Below, piece after piece: positions 60,519 through 64,000 of a stretch of DNA of 64,000 bases. The stretch lies in the NCBI GenBank assembly GCA_944377405.1, contig CALWES010000004.1:62001-126000 (forward strand), given 5' to 3'. The stretch is from an uncultured Lachnospiraceae bacterium. GTDB taxonomy: Bacteria; Bacillota; Clostridia; Lachnospirales; Lachnospiraceae. How positions within the stretch are numbered: position 1 is the stretch's first letter; each line of letters opens with the position of its first letter. The position numbers and the translations under genes are program-made. The notes under the pieces were generated by a model. It was not told the origin of the DNA. It ran no database searches and saw only the letters and a program-made list of their open reading frames with translations.

Positions 60519-62922
60519 TCACGAAAGGGAGCGGGGCCACGGTCCCGCACCTTTTGCAGCATATATGAAGGAAAAGCTGGCAGCCGCAGTCATCATCGTA
60601 GCGCTGGCTTTATTTGCGCTAGTGGGGAAAATTTATCAGATCCAGCGGGACAACAGTGAGGATTATAACAAGATCGTCCTGTCCCAGCGGCAGTCGGAGT
60701 ATGTGTCCCAGACCATCCCCTACAAGCGGGGAGATATCTATGACCGGAACGGAAACCGCCTGGCCTACAGCGAGAAGGTCTACAACCTGATCCTGGATCC
60801 GAGACAGATGGTGGCTTCCGAGGGCGATACCTCCAACGGCCAGGCCGCAAACTACGACGTGGTGGATACCACCGTGGACGCCATAGCGGAGTATTTCGGG
60901 GACGACAGGGCGGAAGTACTGGCGGCTGTGGAAGCCAGACCCAACTCCTCCTACGTCAGATACAAGCGGGAGATCAGCTACGACGACCGTCAGGGCTTCC
61001 TGGCCTACTGTGACCAGAAGGAGGAGGAATTTGCCCAGAGCGAGGACGCCAATGTCCGGAAGAAGCGGATCCGGGGCGTCTGGTTCGAGGATGAGTACAA
61101 GCGGAAATATCCCTACAACTCCCTGGCCTGCAACGTGGTGGGCTTTGCTTCGGCAGACGGTACCACGGGAACCGGCGGTGTGGAGCAGTATTACAACGAT
61201 ACCCTGACGGGCACCAACGGCAGGGAATACGGATATCTGGACGATGAGGCGAATCTGGAGCGGGTCATCAAATCCGCGGAGAACGGCAGCAGCCTGGTCC
61301 TTACCATTGATGCCAACCTCCAGAGCATTGTGGAAAAATATCTGGCAGAGTGGCAGAACGGGGAAATGGGCTCCCAGTCCGCAGCCTGCGTAATGATGGA
61401 TCCGAAGACGGGGGAGGTACTGGCCATGGCCAGCACCAATTCCTTCGACCTGAATGACCCCAGAAATACGGGCAGCTACACCGACGAGGAACTCTACCAG
61501 TTCGGCCTGGAAGAGGCGGTGGGCGTTTACCGGCGTGAGAACCCGGAGGCAGCCCCCATCGAAGTGGAGGAGGTCCCTTCCCATTTTACCTATGATGAGA
61601 TCATGTCCTATGGCCAGCAGGTGGCCTGGAACAAGATCTGGAGGAACATCCCAGTCAGCGACGCCTATGAGCCCGGCTCCACTCAGAAGATCTTCACGGT
61701 GGCAGGGGGCCTTGAGGAGGGCGTTATAAAGCCCACCGACAGCTTCAACTGTGAGGGAAACCTTCAGTTTAACGACGGTGTGAACAACTGGAAGATCCAG
61801 TGTGTCAACCGGAACGGCCACGGCTATCTGGATGTGATGGGAGGAATTACCCAGTCCTGTAACGTGGTGATGATGCGTATTGCCCTGGAAGAGGGTCAGG
61901 AGATGTTCGCCAAGTATCAGCAGATCTTCGGCTTCGGAGATTACACGGACATCGACCTTCCGGCAGAGGCCTCCGGTCTGGTGCCGGATCCGGCTTCCAT
62001 GGGACGGACGGATCTGGCTACAAACTCCTTTGGACAGAACTATACCTGCACCATGATCCAGATGGCGGCAGCCTACTGCTCCATCGTAAACGGAGGAAAT
62101 TATTATGAGCCTCACGTGGTGCGCCAGGTGCTGAATTCCGACGGCGCCGTGGTGGAGGACCGGGAGCCGGTGCTGGTAAGAGAGACCGTATCCCAGTCCA
62201 CCTGCAACTTCCTGAAGGAAGCTCTGTTCCAGACCGTTGAGGTGGGAACGGGAAGCGCAGCCGGCGTGGAGGGCTATCATATCGGTGGAAAGACGGGAAC
62301 GGCGGAGAAGCTCCCCAGAAGCGCCAAGAACTATCTGGTAAGCTTCTGCGGATTTGCTCCTGTGGAGGATCCCCAGGTGGTCTGCTACGTGATCGTGGAC
62401 CAGCCCAATGCAGTGGGTGAAGCTCAGGCTCATTCCTCCTTTGCCTCCGGGATCTTTTCAAAGATCATGGCAGAGGCCCTTCCGGTGCTGAACCAGTACC
62501 CGGAGGGAATGGATGCTTCCGAATACAGAGCGCCTCAGACCGTCCTTCCCGGAAACGAAGAAGGGGACGCCCAGACAGTGATGGGCTCCCAGGAAAGCAC
62601 GGAAGCAGAAAGCGAGCAGCCTACGGACGAAGATGGAAATCCCATTGAAAATCCCAGCTCCGCACCTGCCGCATCGGAGGAATTCATCCAGGGAGACAGC
62701 GGAGAGGATCTGGAGCTTCCGGAACCGGCGCTGCAAGGTCTGCAGGAGATGGAAAGCTCCCTGGCAGAGTCCGCACAGGCCTCCTCGGCAGCAGCTTCCA
62801 TAGCGGAAACAGCGGATGAAGCTCCGCCGGAGACCGCTGAGGCGGCGGAGGAGGAAACGGGGGATCCCTCGGCAGGGATCCGGCCCGGAGAGGCCCAGGC
62901 AACCCAGAACATCGAATTGTAA
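60496..62922 (+). CDS. Division-type penicillin-binding protein (transpeptidase, FtsI/PBP2B-like)
   Basis: Class B penicillin-binding protein that cross-links septal peptidoglycan. 808 residues: membrane helix at about 28-46, dimerisation domain (about 60-240), transpeptidase domain with S395-T-Q-K398, S454-C-N456 and K599-T-G601. No PASTA domain is visible; instead the last 120 residues (about 690-808) are a Glu/Ser/Ala/Pro-rich acidic tail. The ATG at 60496 lies inside the ftsL-like gene. Place in the cluster supports the PBP2B role; a sporulation SpoVD role is possible. Confidence 0.93.
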   Translation: MRTSQKNNHERERGHGPAPFAAYMKEKLAAAVIIVALALFALVGKIYQIQRDNSEDYNKIVLSQRQSEYVSQTIPYKRGDIYDRNGNRLAYSEKVYNLILDPRQMVASEGDTSNGQAANYDVVDTTVDAIAEYFGDDRAEVLAAVEARPNSSYVRYKREISYDDRQGFLAYCDQKEEEFAQSEDANVRKKRIRGVWFEDEYKRKYPYNSLACNVVGFASADGTTGTGGVEQYYNDTLTGTNGREYGYLDDEANLERVIKSAENGSSLVLTIDANLQSIVEKYLAEWQNGEMGSQSAACVMMDPKTGEVLAMASTNSFDLNDPRNTGSYTDEELYQFGLEEAVGVYRRENPEAAPIEVEEVPSHFTYDEIMSYGQQVAWNKIWRNIPVSDAYEPGSTQKIFTVAGGLEEGVIKPTDSFNCEGNLQFNDGVNNWKIQCVNRNGHGYLDVMGGITQSCNVVMMRIALEEGQEMFAKYQQIFGFGDYTDIDLPAEASGLVPDPASMGRTDLATNSFGQNYTCTMIQMAAAYCSIVNGGNYYEPHVVRQVLNSDGAVVEDREPVLVRETVSQSTCNFLKEALFQTVEVGTGSAAGVEGYHIGGKTGTAEKLPRSAKNYLVSFCGFAPVEDPQVVCYVIVDQPNAVGEAQAHSSFASGIFSKIMAEALPVLNQYPEGMDASEYRAPQTVLPGNEEGDAQTVMGSQESTEAESEQPTDEDGNPIENPSSAPAASEEFIQGDSGEDLELPEPALQGLQEMESSLAESAQASSAAASIAETADEAPPETAEAAEEETGDPSAGIRPGEAQATQNIEL

Positions 62923-62966
62923 CGACGGAAAAACATAAATTCTGATTTTGAAAGGAACGTGGTATC

Positions 62967-63962
62967 ATGGCAGGACAGATCACAGAGGGTATTCTCGCCA
63001 TATTTGCAGCCTTTGTGCTGACGGCAGTGATGGGACCCTATTTCATTCCCATGCTGCATCGGATGAAGTTCGGACAGGAGGTACGGGACGACGGCCCTCA
63101 GGCTCATCTGAAAAAGCAGGGCACGCCTACCATGGGAGGCATCATGTTCCTTCTGGCCATTGTGACAACAGGCCTTCTGGCGGTCCTGGGAGGCAAGGGA
63201 GACCCTGATCTCCTGCTGGTGCTCTTCATGACCGTGGGCTTCGGCCTGGTGGGCTTTGCCGATGACTTCCTGAAGATAAAGAAGCACCAGTCAGAAGGAC
63301 TGAACCCGAAGCAGAAGCTGCTTTTGCAGCTGCTCCTGACGGTGATATTTGCAGCCTTTGTATACACCCACGGCCCCATGGGAGGCAGGATCTGCATTCC
63401 CTTTACGGGGATCGGAGAGGAGGCCCTTACAGTTTCCCTTCCGATCTGGGTGTTCATCCCCTTTGTACTCTTTGTGGTACTGGGAACGGATAACGGAGTG
63501 AATTTTACGGACGGTCTGGACGGCCTCTGTTCCTCCGTGACCATCGTGACGGCTGCCTTTTTTGCAGTCTGCGGAGCCATGCTTGGATCCGGGATCCTGG
63601 TGGCAGCCTGCAGCGTCATCGGAGCTCTGATGGGCTTTCTGATCTATAACGTATATCCTGCGAAGGTATTCATGGGAGATACGGGATCCCTGGCCCTGGG
63701 AGGCTTTGTGGCGGCAGCAGCCGTGGTATCAGGTATGGAACTCTACATCCCCATCGTGGGATTCATCTATATGATCGAGGTGATCTCCGTCATCATCCAG
63801 GTGACGTATTTTAAGAAGACCCATGGAAAGCGGTTCTTCCGGATGGCGCCGATCCATCATCACTTCGAGCTTCTTGGTAATTCCGAGACACGGATCGTGG
63901 CAGTATTCACCATCGTCACGGCGCTCTTGTCCCTTCTCGGTTTGATCGGCATCCTTGTATAA
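62967..63962 (+). CDS. mraY: Phospho-N-acetylmuramoyl-pentapeptide-transferase
   Basis: Makes lipid I from UDP-MurNAc-pentapeptide and undecaprenyl phosphate. 331 residues, about ten membrane helices. Family motifs: KKQGTPTMGGIMFL near residue 50, GFADDFLKIKK near 96 with the catalytic aspartates, NFTDGLDGLCSSVT near 176, GDTGSLALGG near 239, and HHHFELLG near the C-terminus. ATG follows AAAGGAACG. After it the window ends with a GGTTGGAGG that may be the ribosome binding site of the next cluster gene. Confidence 0.98.
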   Translation: MAGQITEGILAIFAAFVLTAVMGPYFIPMLHRMKFGQEVRDDGPQAHLKKQGTPTMGGIMFLLAIVTTGLLAVLGGKGDPDLLLVLFMTVGFGLVGFADDFLKIKKHQSEGLNPKQKLLLQLLLTVIFAAFVYTHGPMGGRICIPFTGIGEEALTVSLPIWVFIPFVLFVVLGTDNGVNFTDGLDGLCSSVTIVTAAFFAVCGAMLGSGILVAACSVIGALMGFLIYNVYPAKVFMGDTGSLALGGFVAAAAVVSGMELYIPIVGFIYMIEVISVIIQVTYFKKTHGKRFFRMAPIHHHFELLGNSETRIVAVFTIVTALLSLLGLIGILV

Positions 63963-64000
63963 GAGCAGGATAGGGTAAACAGGTTTTGGCAGGTTGGAGG

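Overview
The window is a 64 kb piece of a chromosome from a low-redundancy, fairly GC-rich Clostridia genome, most likely a gut Lachnospiraceae. The grounds are family content (DUF4364, DUF5716/DUF5717-like and DUF1846 proteins, class 2 GalT, a bile salt hydrolase), Shine-Dalgarno sequences of the AGGAGG type, Firmicutes-type sigma-A promoters, and the dcw gene order mraZ-rsmH-ftsL-pbp-mraY. No phage, insertion sequence, CRISPR array or rRNA was seen. Genus and species are not assignable from the sequence alone.

Layout. 0.2-6 kb: cold shock gene, a Gx-type small membrane transporter with galT, a YwaF-like membrane protein, and an amino acid ABC operon (binding protein, permease, ATPase) whose leader carries two ArgR-like boxes. 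6-13.7 kb: DUF1846 protein, ftsH, a secreted D,D-carboxypeptidase with a choline-binding-like tail and an altered SxN motif, an anchored hypothetical protein, and queA with an unusual insertion. 13.7-15.7 kb: a small AT-richer accessory patch with an orphan PD-(D/E)XK-like nuclease, three small hypothetical genes and an orphan HicB-like antitoxin. 15.7-19.2 kb: rluF, asnA and a secreted glycosidase-like protein. 19.3-24.5 kb: a DUF4364 regulator divergent from an uncharacterised three-gene module (814-aa DUF5717-like protein, Hsp70/actin-fold-like protein, helical-repeat protein) that runs into valS. 27-31.3 kb: KDPG aldolase, NADP-type glutamate dehydrogenase, and a two-component system. 31.2-37.7 kb: a PocR-AraC regulator divergent from an FAD oxidoreductase and a three-component sugar-type ABC importer that has no ATPase gene. 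37.7-42.2 kb: tRNA-Ser(CGA), bile salt hydrolase, CsoR copper sensor, and CopA with a fused C-terminal CopZ-like domain that has its own internal start, then tRNA-Gly(CCC). 42.4-51 kb: a MacA/LolD/MacB-type efflux system, a Na/Pi transporter with a PhoU tail, and the glycolytic cluster gap-pgk-tpiA. 51-58.3 kb: a surface protein, rarA back to back with uvrA, and lgt back to back with ychF. 58.6-64 kb: the start of the division and cell-wall cluster, led by mraZ with four MraZ boxes.

How it works together. Most of the window is housekeeping: translation (valS, queA, rluF, tRNAs), envelope synthesis (mraZ cluster, D,D-carboxypeptidase, lgt, ftsH), glycolysis and DNA repair. Nutrient uptake and regulation are interleaved. 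The best candidates for undescribed biology are the DUF5717/Hsp70-like/helical-repeat module, the small-gene patch around the HicB homologue, the nested copZ inside copA, and the FAD oxidoreductase importer operon. Several promoters are compact: two genes look leaderless (the Gx transporter and uvrA), and lgt and ychF appear to share one -35 element on opposite strands.
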